The position numbers and the translations under genes were made by a program. Shown one piece after another: positions 18,660 to 27,741 of a DNA stretch of 64,000 nucleotides. The notes under the pieces are model-generated. The model had not been told where the DNA came from, made no database searches, and worked only from the letters and a program-made list of their open reading frames with translations. Position 1 is the stretch's first letter. Each line of letters opens with the position of its first letter. This stretch comes from Skermanella pratensis (GTDB taxonomy: Bacteria > Pseudomonadota > Alphaproteobacteria > Azospirillales > Azospirillaceae): assembly GCF_008843145.1 (NCBI RefSeq), contig NZ_CP030265.1, forward strand, positions 4,643,001-4,707,000. The letters run 5' to 3'.

Positions 18660-19054
18660 TGAGGCTTGTGATCCCGGCGGCAGGAATTGGGCAGAGAGGC
18701 TGTGACGCCGTGCCGCCGATGCCGGGGAGGAAAACTCAGGGGTTCAGCCTGTCATCCCATGGGCATCAGCACGCGGCGTGAGGACTGCTTCGCTTGCGAC
18801 AGCGCAAGCCGGCATCCTTCGTCGTCGTAGGGCGTGCTGGGGCAACATGGGGCTGGGGTTACCCATACAGTTTCGATGGACGCTGGATATAACACCCCAC
18901 CCCTTCCGGTTAAAGCAGGAAATTGGTCATGAGACATCATGGCCCCACATCGATCAAACCGGCGTGATCGGGACGCCACATCCATGACTTCCGACTGACT
19001 CGCGGGTTGCCATGGGATACCGTCCGGCACGGCTGAAAGGACCCGATTCAAGGC
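18660..19054. other. Intergenic region between divergent genes
   Basis: This 395-base stretch lies between the GNAT gene and ynjC. It holds a small perfect hairpin, GCTTGCG-ACAG-CGCAAGC, near 18790-18807 with no T-run, and a relatively AT-rich part near 18860-18950. I looked for a thiamine (TPP) riboswitch in front of the ynj genes and did not find the conserved CUGAGA and GACCUG-type elements. No gene is supported here. Confidence 0.5.
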
Positions 19055-20842
19055 ATGACGACAGGCGAAAGGATCGATATCGCGCCCGCCCCGGCCGCTC
19101 CCGCCGCACCCGCCGCCCCTGTCCCGGCAGCGGCCCGGCGGCGGCGCAGCCGGCTGGAAGCGGTGCCGGCGGTGACGCTCGTCCTGTTCCTCGGGCCGAT
19201 CGCCGCCGGGCTGGCCGGCACCTGGGCGCCGGCCTTCGGCTTCCTGCCCGCGCTGGGCGGGACCGAGCCGACGCTCGACCCGTGGCGCGGGCTGATGGCG
19301 GCGCCGGGGCTGGGCGGCGCCGTGCTGCTGTCCGCGGGAACGGGGCTGGCGGCGACCCTGCTGTCCTTCGCCATCGCCCTGTGGTTCTGCGCCGCGTGGC
19401 ACGGCACCCGCACCTTCTCCGCCTTCCGGCGGCTGCTCGCCCCCCTGCTGGCCCTGCCCCACGCCGCCTTCGCGATCGGGCTGGCCTTCCTGATGGCACC
19501 CAGCGGCTGGATCGTCAGGCTGCTGTCGCCCTGGGCCACCGGCTGGACCTTTCCGCCCGACCTGGCGCTGGTCAACGATCCCCGGGGATTGGCGCTGGTG
19601 CTGGGGCTGATGGTCAAGGAAGTGCCGTTCCTGATGCTCATGATCGTGGCGGCGCTCGGCCAGACGCCGGCGGACAAGTCGCTGGCCGTCGCCCGCAGCA
19701 TGGGTTACGGCCCGGTCACGGCTTGGCTGAAGGTGGTGCTGCCGCTGGTCTACGCGCAGGTCCGCCTGCCGGTCTACGCCGTGCTGGCCTTCTCCCTGTC
19801 GGTCGTGGACGTGGCGCTGATCCTGGGGCCGGGCACGCCCCCGCCGCTGGCGGTGATGGTGCTGCGCTGGTTCTCCGATCCCGACCTGGCGCTCCGCTAC
19901 CAGGCGGCGGCGGGCGCCTGCCTGCAACTGGCGCTGGTGGCGGCGATGATCGCCCTGTGGCGGCTGGGCGAGGTCGCCGCCGGATCGGCCTGCCGGGGCT
20001 GGCTGGTGTCCGGGCGGCGCGGCGGCTCCGGGCGGGCGGCGCGGGCGGTCTCGGCCGGGCTGGCCGCCGGGGTGGTGGCGGTCGCGGTCGGCTCCTCGGT
20101 CGGGCTCGGCCTGTGGTCGGTGGCGTCGCGCTGGCGCTTTCCCGACGCCCTGCCCGGCGGCTGGACGCTGGAGACCTGGACGCGGGCGCTGCCCGCCCTG
20201 GCGGGACCCGCCTGGACGACGCTGACGGCCGGGCTGGCCGCCGCCGGAATAGCCCTGGTCCTCGTGCTGGGCTGCCTGGAGAACGAGCAGCGGTCGGGGC
20301 TTCGGCCGTCGGCGCGCGGGCTGTGGCTGCTGTACCTGCCGCTGCTGGTGCCGCAGATCGGCTTCCTGTTCGGAACCCAGGTGCTGCTGGTGGCGGCCGG
20401 GCTGGACGGCACCTGGCCGGCGCTGGTGTGGAGCCACCTGCTGTTCGTGCTGCCCTATGTGTTCCTGACCCTGGCCGATCCCTACCGGGCGCTGGACGAG
20501 CGCTACGCGCGGGCGGCGGCATGCCTCGGCGCCTCGCCGGCCCGGGTCTTCCTGCGGGTCAAGCTGCCGCTGCTGCTCCGCCCGATCCTCGCCGCGGCGG
20601 CGATCGGCTTCTCGGTCAGCGTCGCCCAGTACCTGCCGACCCAGTTCGCCGGGGCCGGCCGGCTGCCGACATTGACGACCGAGGCGGTCGGGCTGGCGGC
20701 CGGGGCGGACCGCCGGCTGATCGGCGTCTACGGCTTCGCCCAGGCCGCCTTGCCCCTGGCCGCCTTCGCCCTGGCGCTCCTGGTGCCGGGGCTGTCCGGA
20801 AGGGTGCGCCGGATCGGGACCGGGAAAGGCAGGCGGGCATGA
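19055..20842 (+). CDS. ynjC: ABC transporter permease, YnjC-like double permease
   Basis: A 595-residue fused permease. Seen: an Ala/Pro-rich N-terminus; two homologous halves, each with about six helices; and an EAA-type cytoplasmic loop in each half, VARSMGYGPVTAWLKVVLP at about residues 212-230 and AAACLGASPARVFLRVKLP at about 487-505. The order, fusion and adjacent ATPase match E. coli ynjC-ynjD. Known: YnjBCD is an uncharacterised importer of the iron/thiamine-transport type. Its stop overlaps the ATPase start as ATGA. The expected binding-protein gene ynjB is not here; it lies at 62180 in this window. Confidence 0.85.
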   Translation: MTTGERIDIAPAPAAPAAPAAPVPAAARRRRSRLEAVPAVTLVLFLGPIAAGLAGTWAPAFGFLPALGGTEPTLDPWRGLMAAPGLGGAVLLSAGTGLAATLLSFAIALWFCAAWHGTRTFSAFRRLLAPLLALPHAAFAIGLAFLMAPSGWIVRLLSPWATGWTFPPDLALVNDPRGLALVLGLMVKEVPFLMLMIVAALGQTPADKSLAVARSMGYGPVTAWLKVVLPLVYAQVRLPVYAVLAFSLSVVDVALILGPGTPPPLAVMVLRWFSDPDLALRYQAAAGACLQLALVAAMIALWRLGEVAAGSACRGWLVSGRRGGSGRAARAVSAGLAAGVVAVAVGSSVGLGLWSVASRWRFPDALPGGWTLETWTRALPALAGPAWTTLTAGLAAAGIALVLVLGCLENEQRSGLRPSARGLWLLYLPLLVPQIGFLFGTQVLLVAAGLDGTWPALVWSHLLFVLPYVFLTLADPYRALDERYARAAACLGASPARVFLRVKLPLLLRPILAAAAIGFSVSVAQYLPTQFAGAGRLPTLTTEAVGLAAGADRRLIGVYGFAQAALPLAAFALALLVPGLSGRVRRIGTGKGRRA

Positions 20843-21609
20843 GGGCGGGCCTGGGACCGGATAACGAACACCGGCTGGAGCTCGACGGGGTCGGGCTCAG
20901 GCTCGGCGGGCGGGAGCTGGTCCCGCCGCTGTCGCTGACCATCCAGGGGGGCCAAGTCGCCGTGCTGATGGGGCCGAGCGGCAGCGGCAAGTCGAGCCTG
21001 CTGGCCCATCTGTGCGGGACCCTGGACCCCGCCTTCGAGGCCGCCGGGCGGGTGGTGCTGGACGGCACCGACCTGGCCGGGTTGCCGCCGGAACGGCGCC
21101 GGGTCGGCATCCTGTTCCAGGACGACCTGCTGTTCCCGCACATGAGCGTGGCGGAGAACCTGGCGTTCGGCCTGCCGCCGGGCGTTCGCGGGCGCGCCGA
21201 GAGGCGGGCGGTGGTCGAGCGGGCGCTTGCCGAGGCCGACCTCGCCGGGTTCGGCGGGCGCGACCCCGCGACGCTGTCGGGCGGCCAGCGCGCCCGCGTG
21301 GCGCTGCTGCGGACCCTGCTGGCGGAGCCGGCGGCCCTGCTGCTGGACGAGCCCTTCGGCAAGCTGGATGCCGCCCTGCGCGGCCGTTTCCGCGCCTGGG
21401 TGTTCGACCATGCGCGGCGGCGGGGCCTGCCGACGCTGCTGGTCACCCATGACCCGGCCGACGCGAAGGAAGCCGACGGGCCGATCGTCGATCTTGGGGC
21501 GGGGGAACCCGGGGCGGGGGAACCCGGCAATTCGCCCGATGGGACGCCCGATGCAGTGCCCGATACGGCTATGGATCGCATACCAGGGTACGTCGTTAAG
21601 CGGGCGTAA
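20839..21609 (+). CDS. ynjD: ABC transporter ATP-binding protein, YnjD-like
   Basis: A 256-residue ATPase. Seen: Walker A GPSGSGKSS at 45-53, Q-loop ILFQDDLLFPHMSV at 91-104, signature LSGGQRARVALLR from 146, Walker B ALLLDEPFGKLD at 166-177 and switch His in LLVTHDPAD. It ends in about 40 extra residues containing a duplicated GAGEP unit. The ATG overlaps the permease stop by four bases, giving coupled translation. With ynjC it forms the core of a two-component importer that still needs a periplasmic binding protein. Confidence 0.88.
   Translation: MRAGLGPDNEHRLELDGVGLRLGGRELVPPLSLTIQGGQVAVLMGPSGSGKSSLLAHLCGTLDPAFEAAGRVVLDGTDLAGLPPERRRVGILFQDDLLFPHMSVAENLAFGLPPGVRGRAERRAVVERALAEADLAGFGGRDPATLSGGQRARVALLRTLLAEPAALLLDEPFGKLDAALRGRFRAWVFDHARRRGLPTLLVTHDPADAKEADGPIVDLGAGEPGAGEPGNSPDGTPDAVPDTAMDRIPGYVVKRA
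21496..21525. repeat. Perfect 15-bp tandem duplication in ynjD
   Basis: The unit GGGGCGGGGGAACCC occurs twice head to tail and adds a second GAGEP to the C-terminal tail of the ATPase. It is in frame. Confidence 0.85.
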
Positions 21610-21723
21610 ACGCAAAGGGACGTAGAAACGGGATGGATACGCTCCTGGACAAGGAGGAAAGCACGGAGTAATTTTTGTTTCGCTGCCATTTCGATATAAC
21701 CGACGCCCGGTCGCGAGCCCACC

Positions 21724-22116
21724 ATGTACAGTCAGACAACCCGCTCGATCAGGGTTTCCGTAAAGCCGACCTTCCTGGAAGAGCAGTCTTCGCCGGCGGA
21801 GCACCATTTCGTCTGGGCCTATCATGTCCGGATCGAGAACACCGGGGGCGAGACCGTACAGCTGCGCAACCGCCACTGGCGGATCACCGACAGGTTCGGC
21901 CGCGTGCAGGAAGTCCAGGGGGCCGGCGTCGTCGGGGAACAGCCCGTGCTGGAGCCGGGAGAGAGCTTCGAATACACCAGCGGCACCCCGCTGACCGCTC
22001 CCTCGGGCATCATGTCGGGCAGCTATCAGATGGAAACCGCGCGTGGCGAGAAGTTCGACGTGACCATACCGGCCTTCTCGCTGGACAGCCCCCACGAGAC
22101 TGTCCAACTCAACTAG
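21724..22116 (+). CDS. apaG: ApaG domain protein
   Basis: A 130-residue protein of the ApaG/DUF525 family. Seen: [38 protein letters not shown] with the GAGVVGEQP turn, and [22 protein letters not shown], which together define the fibronectin-like ApaG fold. It has been linked to magnesium/cobalt resistance in enterobacteria, but its activity remains unclear. Length is normal (about 125-130). It lies 114 bases after ynjD and 182 bases before folE. Confidence 0.93.
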   Translation: MYSQTTRSIRVSVKPTFLEEQSSPAEHHFVWAYHVRIENTGGETVQLRNRHWRITDRFGRVQEVQGAGVVGEQPVLEPGESFEYTSGTPLTAPSGIMSGSYQMETARGEKFDVTIPAFSLDSPHETVQLN

Positions 22117-22298
22117 CAGCCATACCCTGCAGCGCCGCCCGGCGGAGGGTCGGCCGTTCCGCGGATCTTGAAACGCGCGAACGGGACGCCACCTCGCTGT
22201 CCATGCGGAACCGGTTCCCGCCCACGCACGACGGTCGGGGGACGACAGTGCGCGACACAGCGAACCGGGACAGAACCGACCATCGAAAGGTACCCGTC

Positions 22299-22967
22299 GT
22301 GAGTGCATCGAAGCCCCTGGCTACGGATAATATCGTCCGCGGCCCTTCCCACCATCGGCGCAGCGCCCCCGGGATCGCGCGTCCAAGCCGTGCCGAAGCC
22401 GAACAGGCCGTCCGCACCCTCCTGCTGTGGGCGGGAGACGATCCCGACCGGGAAGGCCTGCTGGGCACGCCCGACCGCGTGGTTCGGTCCTACGAGGAGT
22501 TCTTCGCCGGCTACGGGGTCGATCCGGTGGAACTGCTCCAGCGCACCTTCGAGGAGACCGACGGCTACGACGAAATGGTCGTCCTGAAGGGCATCCGGTT
22601 CGAATCCTACTGCGAACACCACATGGTGCCGATCATCGGCAAGGCGCACGTGGCCTATCTGCCCAATCACCGCGTCGTCGGCATCAGCAAGCTGGCCCGC
22701 GTGGTCGAGGCCTATGCCAAGCGCCTCCAGATCCAGGAGAAGATGACCTCCCAGATCGCCAACACGATCGAGGAGGTCCTCCAGCCGCTCGGCGTCGCGG
22801 TCGTGCTGGAAGGCGAGCACCAGTGCATGACCACCCGCGGCATCCACAAGCCCGGCGTCAACATGGTGACCAGCCGGATGCTGGGCGCCTTCCGGACGGA
22901 CCCGTCGACCCGCCGGGAATTCCTCGCCATGATCGGCAGCCCGTCGGGCAACGGTATCGGCGGCTGA
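22299..22967 (+). CDS. folE: GTP cyclohydrolase I
   Basis: A 222-residue type I enzyme. Seen: zinc ligands C105 and H108 in [18 protein letters not shown] and C176 in [11 protein letters not shown]; the GTP-binding [19 protein letters not shown]; and a [18 protein letters not shown] segment. Known reaction: GTP to 7,8-dihydroneopterin triphosphate plus formate, the first step of tetrahydrofolate synthesis. The start is a GTG with AAAGG nine bases upstream; an ATG 32 codons earlier lacks such support. A hairpin terminator follows at 22994. Very high confidence. Confidence 0.95.
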   Translation: MSASKPLATDNIVRGPSHHRRSAPGIARPSRAEAEQAVRTLLLWAGDDPDREGLLGTPDRVVRSYEEFFAGYGVDPVELLQRTFEETDGYDEMVVLKGIRFESYCEHHMVPIIGKAHVAYLPNHRVVGISKLARVVEAYAKRLQIQEKMTSQIANTIEEVLQPLGVAVVLEGEHQCMTTRGIHKPGVNMVTSRMLGAFRTDPSTRREFLAMIGSPSGNGIGG

Positions 22968-22993
22968 TCCCGGAAGCATATAGCAGTATGATG

Positions 22994-23025
22994 AGGGCGC
23001 CACGGCAACGCGGCGCCCTTCTTCA
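22994..23025 (+). terminator. Probable terminator of folE
   Basis: An 8-bp stem AGGGCGCC (22994-23001) pairs with GGCGCCCT (23012-23019) across a 10-base loop and is followed by the short T-rich tail TCTTC. It starts 26 bases after the folE stop and just before trkH. Confidence 0.65.
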
Positions 23026-23043
23026 ATACCGGACCTTGGCCCC

Positions 23044-24489
23044 TTGGATTTCCGCCCCGTCTTCTTCGTCCTCGGCATCCTGCTGTCGACGCTGGCCTTC
23101 AGCATGCTGGTCCCGATGCTGGCCGACCTTTCGATCGGCCACCCCGACTGGCAGACCTTCGCGATCTCGGCGGCATTGACCCTGTTCGTCGGCGTGTCCC
23201 TGCTGCTGACCAACCGCATGCCCGAATTCACGCTGTCGATCCGGCAGGCCTTCCTGCTGACCACGCTCTCCTGGATGGTGACCGCCGCGTTCGCCGCGGT
23301 GCCGCTGATGCTGGCGGAACTGGGGCTCAGCTACACCGACGCCTTCTTCGAGGCGATGTCGGGCATCACGACGACCGGCGCCACCGTGATCGTCGGGCTG
23401 GATCTGGCCCCGCCGGGCATCCTGCTGTGGCGCGCGCTGCTGCAATGGATGGGCGGGATCGGCATCATCGTGCTGGCGCTGTCGGTGCTGCCCATGCTCC
23501 AGGTCGGCGGGATGCAGCTGTTCCGGACGGAGTCCTCGGAGAAATCGGACAAGGTGCTGCCTCGGGCCGCCCAGCTGGCGACCTGGATCGGCCTGATCTA
23601 TCTGGGATTCACGGTGCTCTGCGCGGTCGGCTACCGGCTGGCCGGGATGCGCTGGTTCGACGCCTTCGCCCATGCCATGACGACCATCGCGACCGGCGGC
23701 TTTTCCACCGCCGACGCGTCGGTCGCCTTCTTCGACGATCCGATGATCGAACTGGTGGGCATCGTCTTCATGCTGGCGGGCGCGCTGCCCTTCGTGCTGT
23801 ATCTTCGGGCGCTGCGGGGCGACCTGCGGCCCCTGCTGTCGGACCGGCAGGTCCAGTGGTTCGCCGCCGTGGTCACCGCGGCGGTCGGCATCATGACCGC
23901 GCACCTGTGGATCGAGCGCGACTACGAACCGCTTGCCGCGCTTCGGCTGGCGGCGTTCAACGTCGTGTCGGTGATCACCGGGACCGGGTACGCGACGTCG
24001 GATTTCGGGACCTGGGGACCGTTCGCCGCGGGGCTGATGTTCTTCCTGATGTTCGTCGGCGGCTGCGCCGGCTCCACCTCCTGCGGGATCAAGATCTTCC
24101 GCTTCCAGGTGCTCTACGCCACCGCCGACGCCCAGATGCGGCGGCTGATCCAGCCGCACGGGGTCTTCATCGCCTACTACAACGGCAAGCCGATCCCGGA
24201 GGCCGTCTCGGTGTCTGTGATGAGCTTCTTCTTCCTCTACGCCCTGTGCTTCGTGGCGCTGTCGCTGTCGCTCCAGCTGCTGGGACTGGACTACCTGACG
24301 GCGATGAGCGGCGCCGCCACCGCGATCAGCAATGTCGGCCCCGGCCTGGGGCCGGTGATCGGGCCGAGCGGCACCTTCGCGCCGCTGCCGGACGCCGCCA
24401 AATGGGTCCTGTCGGCCGGGATGCTGATGGGGCGGCTGGAACTGTTCACCGTCCTCGTCCTGCTGACGCCGGCCTTCTGGCGCCGGTGA
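23044..24489 (+). CDS. trkH: TrkH family potassium uptake protein
   Basis: A 481-residue membrane protein. Seen: four P-loop-type filter segments typical of the Trk/Ktr/HKT fold, including SGITTTGAT near residue 107, ATGGFST near 220, ITGTGYATSDF near 318, and SNVGPGLGP near 434. About ten membrane helices lie between them. Known: TrkH forms the potassium-translocating channel and needs a cytoplasmic TrkA-type NAD-binding subunit, which is not adjacent. The start is a TTG at 23044; the next in-frame ATG would remove the first helix. An XRE regulator follows. Confidence 0.92.
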   Translation: MDFRPVFFVLGILLSTLAFSMLVPMLADLSIGHPDWQTFAISAALTLFVGVSLLLTNRMPEFTLSIRQAFLLTTLSWMVTAAFAAVPLMLAELGLSYTDAFFEAMSGITTTGATVIVGLDLAPPGILLWRALLQWMGGIGIIVLALSVLPMLQVGGMQLFRTESSEKSDKVLPRAAQLATWIGLIYLGFTVLCAVGYRLAGMRWFDAFAHAMTTIATGGFSTADASVAFFDDPMIELVGIVFMLAGALPFVLYLRALRGDLRPLLSDRQVQWFAAVVTAAVGIMTAHLWIERDYEPLAALRLAAFNVVSVITGTGYATSDFGTWGPFAAGLMFFLMFVGGCAGSTSCGIKIFRFQVLYATADAQMRRLIQPHGVFIAYYNGKPIPEAVSVSVMSFFFLYALCFVALSLSLQLLGLDYLTAMSGAATAISNVGPGLGPVIGPSGTFAPLPDAAKWVLSAGMLMGRLELFTVLVLLTPAFWRR

Positions 24490-24533
24490 GGGAATGGGGA
24501 TACAGTTCCCCCGTCCCTGGCAGGATCAAGGAA

Positions 24534-25157
24534 ATGCTGGAATTCGGACGCTCCCTGCGCCGGCTCCGCCGGCTGAACGGGATCAAGCAGGAACACCTGG
24601 CCGAACTCGCCGGCGTGACCCAGGCGACTGTATCCCGCTGGGAATCCGGGCAGCACCGGCCGACGCCGGAGCAGGCGGCGCGGCTGCTGCCCCTGCTGGA
24701 GGCTCGCCTGAACCCGGCGGGCGACGCCATGCTGAAGCGGCTGGTGGAAACCTCCGCCCTGCGCATCCATCTCGTGTGCGACGTCAGCCACCGGCTGTTG
24801 GCCGTGTCCCAGGGGCGCCGGCGGGAATGGGAGAACGACGCGCGGGACCTCTACGGGGAGACCCTGTGGCCCTTCGCGTCCGACGGCATCCGCGACGGCG
24901 AGGCGCGCCTGGGCGAGCTGGGCTGGTACGAACCGGTCGCCCGCGCGATCGCCGGTTGGACCGACTTCAAGCACTCGGGCGTGATCCGCATGGGTCCGGG
25001 CATGTGGCTGTGGGAGCGGGTCCAGCTGAGCGACGGCCGCTTCGCCCGGATGGTCACCACGATGCCGCTGGAGGATTTGCGGCGCGGGGTGCCCGAGGCC
25101 CGCATCGTCTCCCTGCCGCCCGGAGCGCCTTCCGGAGCCGAGGATCAGGTCGTATGA
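24534..25157 (+). CDS. XRE-family transcriptional regulator with unknown C-terminal domain
   Basis: A 207-residue protein. Seen: an N-terminal helix-turn-helix at about residues 5-60 with NGIKQEHLAELAGVTQATVSRWESGQHRPT, the classic Cro/C1 pattern. The C-terminal 140 residues contain LHLVCDVSHRLLAVSQGR-like and RVQLSDGRFARMVTTMP segments that resemble a small ligand-sensing (PAS-like) fold; that is inference. AGGATCAAGGA precedes the ATG. It lies 44 bases downstream of trkH in the same direction and may be cotranscribed with it. Target genes unknown. Confidence 0.8.
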   Translation: MLEFGRSLRRLRRLNGIKQEHLAELAGVTQATVSRWESGQHRPTPEQAARLLPLLEARLNPAGDAMLKRLVETSALRIHLVCDVSHRLLAVSQGRRREWENDARDLYGETLWPFASDGIRDGEARLGELGWYEPVARAIAGWTDFKHSGVIRMGPGMWLWERVQLSDGRFARMVTTMPLEDLRRGVPEARIVSLPPGAPSGAEDQVV

Positions 25158-25219
25158 TTTATACGTCGGCCCAGGCGGGGGTGCGGCGGTAAGCTCGCCT
25201 TCTCCTGGAGGGATGAGCC

Positions 25220-25759
25220 ATGCCGTTACGACTCTTCCGGCGCCGCCCCGTCGCGGAGCCGCCGCTTGCGGACGTGCTCGCCGGCCTGATGGCGGCACGG
25301 GACGCGGACCGGATCGCCCTGATGGTCCTGGCACTCGGCCCGCGCCTGGAGCGACGCCCGGACCTCGCGAGCTGCCTGCGCCTGGCGGCGATGGGCGGCC
25401 TGACCGGCGAGGCCGCCGCCCGGCTCGGCGGGCCGCTGCCGGACTTGGTCCGCGAAAGGCTCGGGGATTCGACCCACGAGGCCCGCTTCGTCGAGACGCT
25501 GGCGCGGCTGGCGCGCCGCATGGAGCTTGACGCCGTCCCGGCCCGGCACTGGACCGGGGACGACCGCCGCCGCCTGTTCGACCCCGACTTCCTGGCCCGG
25601 CGCTGCGCCGGCGAACCCGTGATGGCGGAGCTGAACGACCTGCTGTGGCACGCCGCCGTCGCCCGCCTGCGGCAGGCCGGCGAGAACCCGGCGGCGGTCG
25701 CGCTGGAGGCGATGGGGCTGGCGGGGAAGCCGGTGACGTCGAAGGCGACGGTTCGGTAG
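25220..25759 (+). CDS. Hypothetical protein
   Basis: A 179-residue protein I do not recognise. Seen: a basic N-terminus LRLFRRRP, then an Ala/Leu/Arg-rich, mostly helical sequence with no membrane segment, signal peptide or metal motif. A GGAGGG ribosome binding site eight bases before the ATG and codon use like its neighbours argue that it is a real gene. It follows the XRE regulator by 62 bases and may belong to the same transcript. No function can be proposed. Confidence 0.6.
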   Translation: MPLRLFRRRPVAEPPLADVLAGLMAARDADRIALMVLALGPRLERRPDLASCLRLAAMGGLTGEAAARLGGPLPDLVRERLGDSTHEARFVETLARLARRMELDAVPARHWTGDDRRRLFDPDFLARRCAGEPVMAELNDLLWHAAVARLRQAGENPAAVALEAMGLAGKPVTSKATVR

Positions 25760-25810
25760 GTGGGCCTTGGCCCCGAGGGCCGACGCACATGGGAGCTGGC
25801 GGCTTTTCCG

Positions 25811-26410
25811 CTACCGAAGCGTGACCGCCGACAGGTTGCCGTAGACCCCCTCTTCCAGCTTGGCGTTCAGCTCGGTCATCATGCGCTCGACCATGGCGAA
25901 CAGGGCGTCGTCCCTGCCCTGGAGGGAGATGTTCTCGGGCACGCTGATGGTGCGGGCGACGGCGGCGCCGGTATAGCCCTGGAAGCGGCGCGACGGCTGT
26001 TCCACGACCAGGTCGACCGCGAGCTTGCCGTCGTAGCGCTCGGACTGGTCGGTGGTGAAGGCGCCGCGCAGGCCGGTGGTCGACGGCAGGCCGGTCTCGA
26101 CGATGCTGGCGTCCTTGATGACGACCCGCAGCGTGCCGCTGCCGCCCATGGCGCGCAGCCTTTCGTTGGCCCAGCGGCGGATGGCGTCCGACGGCGGGAC
26201 CGGGGCCAGGTGGTCGACGTTCGGCTGCACCTGGGGCGGCTGGTACTGCTGGACGACCTCGATGGTGGCGACGTCGAACGAGATCGGGGCCGCGCCGGCG
26301 AAACTGATCTGGCGGGCCGCCGGGCGCGGCGGTGCCGACTGGCAGGCCGCCAGGGCCAGGGTGACGGCGAGGACGAGGGCGGCCGGGCGGAGAAGGTTGC
26401 GGAGCATCAT
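25811..26410 (-). CDS. Predicted lipoprotein
   Basis: About 199 residues from the ATG at 26410. Seen: a short basic N-terminus, a hydrophobic stretch and a lipobox LAAC followed by QSAPPRP. The mature part has ISFDVATIEVVQQYQPP and DAIRRWANERLRAMGGSGTLRVVIKD, patterns found in uncharacterised alphaproteobacterial lipoproteins. Alternative starts exist at 26407 and further upstream at 26449. It lies 55 bases after the D,D-carboxypeptidase gene and is probably the last gene of the arg operon run. Envelope location is inferred from the lipobox. Confidence 0.75.
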   Translation of the reverse strand: MMLRNLLRPAALVLAVTLALAACQSAPPRPAARQISFAGAAPISFDVATIEVVQQYQPPQVQPNVDHLAPVPPSDAIRRWANERLRAMGGSGTLRVVIKDASIVETGLPSTTGLRGAFTTDQSERYDGKLAVDLVVEQPSRRFQGYTGAAVARTISVPENISLQGRDDALFAMVERMMTELNAKLEEGVYGNLSAVTLR

Positions 26411-26465
26411 GACGGTTTCGCGGAAAAGGAGGGGGTTCACGGATAGCACGGGGCCGTGGCCCCGG

Positions 26466-27725
26466 TCACTTGGATTTGGCCGGCGGAGGCTTGGGCGGCT
26501 GGGATTTCCGGGTCTTCGCCGCGGTCGGCGTGACCGCTGCGCGGAGGTTCCTGGGCGAGACCACCAGGCAATAGGCCTTGGCCTGGCGCAGGCGCTTGCA
26601 GGCGGCCGTGGCCTGCGCCTCCTCCAGCCCGATCACGATCGGGCGGTGCTTCCTGCGCCGCTCGATCGTCGTCAGCATCGCGCCGCCGAGCACGGCGGCA
26701 TGGCTCCGCATCAGCTTGCGCCCGGCGTCGGCCGCCTTCGCCTTGGTATTGAACGTGCCGGCGATCTCGACGCTCCAGCCGCCCTGCGCCCGGGGAACGC
26801 CGGGAACCGAGACGATCGACGCGCAGGCCGGGGAGATGACGCCGGTGGCCGGCTCGTCCGGCTCCCGGGTGCGGACCGGATCGATGTCGCGCAGGGTGAC
26901 CGGGATCTTCGGGTCGGGTTTGGAATAAGCCTCGTCCATCAACCGGGCGATGGCGTCGGCGCGGTCGCCGCGGCTCAGTTCGCCCAGGACGACGGCGACC
27001 AGCCGGCGCCCATTGCGCACCGCCGACGCCACCAGATTGTATCCCGCGGCGCAGGTGAAGCCGGTCTTGATGCCGTCGGCGCCCCGGTAATTGGCCAGGA
27101 AGCCGTTGACGCTGTTGAAGGTGCTGCCCCGGTGGACGAAGCTTCGGGTGCTGAAATAGCTGTACTGGTCGGGAAAGTTCCGCAGCAGCGCCAGCGCCAG
27201 GATCGTCAGGTCGCGCGCGGTGACGACCTGTTCCGGGTGGTTGAGCCCGGAGGCGTTGCGGAACTCGGTCCGGTTCATGCCGAGCGACCGGGCCTTGGCG
27301 GTCATGGCCTCGGCGAAATCGGACTCGGTCCCGCCCAGCCGCTCGGCCAGGACGACGGCGGCGTCGTTGGCGGATTCGATGATGGCGCCCAGGATGGCGT
27401 CGCGCGCCCGGATGGTCGAGCCCTGGCGAAGCCGCAAGGACTGGCCGGTCTGGCTGGCCGCCCGGACCGACACGGGCAGTTCCTCGTCCAGCTTCAGCCG
27501 GCCGGCCCGCAGCGCGTCGAACGCCATGTAGACCGTCATCATCTTGGTGGTCGAGGCCGGGAAGCTGCGCAGGTTGGGCTGCTCGGCATGGAGCACGACC
27601 CCGCTGTCGGCATCGACGACCAGGCTGGCCCGGTACGCGGCGGCGGGGCCGGAGAACACGGGGCCGGACAGGATCAGGGCCGCGAGCGCGCCCGCAGACA
27701 ACACACGAACGCATACCCGCAGCAC
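26466..27725 (-). CDS. D-alanyl-D-alanine carboxypeptidase with SPOR domain
   Basis: A 419-residue penicillin-binding protein of the DacA/PBP5 type. Seen: a signal peptide ending GPAAAYR, the three active-site motifs S58-T-T-K61, S118-A-N120 and K220-T-G222, and a C-terminal region at about 315-395 (GWSVEIAGTFNTKAKAADAG) that fits a SPOR peptidoglycan-binding domain. The tail is rich in Lys and Pro. Known role: trims the terminal D-Ala from peptidoglycan peptides in the periplasm. The usual PBP5 C-terminal amphipathic anchor is replaced by the SPOR part. It starts 16 bases after hslO ends. Confidence 0.9.
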   Translation of the reverse strand: MLRVCVRVLSAGALAALILSGPVFSGPAAAYRASLVVDADSGVVLHAEQPNLRSFPASTTKMMTVYMAFDALRAGRLKLDEELPVSVRAASQTGQSLRLRQGSTIRARDAILGAIIESANDAAVVLAERLGGTESDFAEAMTAKARSLGMNRTEFRNASGLNHPEQVVTARDLTILALALLRNFPDQYSYFSTRSFVHRGSTFNSVNGFLANYRGADGIKTGFTCAAGYNLVASAVRNGRRLVAVVLGELSRGDRADAIARLMDEAYSKPDPKIPVTLRDIDPVRTREPDEPATGVISPACASIVSVPGVPRAQGGWSVEIAGTFNTKAKAADAGRKLMRSHAAVLGGAMLTTIERRRKHRPIVIGLEEAQATAACKRLRQAKAYCLVVSPRNLRAAVTPTAAKTRKSQPPKPPPAKSK

Positions 27726-27741
27726 GATGAACCCCTATGGA

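Noticed and set aside
18660-19054. TPP riboswitch upstream of ynjC
   Set aside because: I looked for the conserved thi-box elements and did not find them in either orientation.
18752-20437. A 561-codon open frame on the minus strand
   Set aside because: Antisense to ynjC, low-complexity Gly/Arg/Gln composition, no family match.
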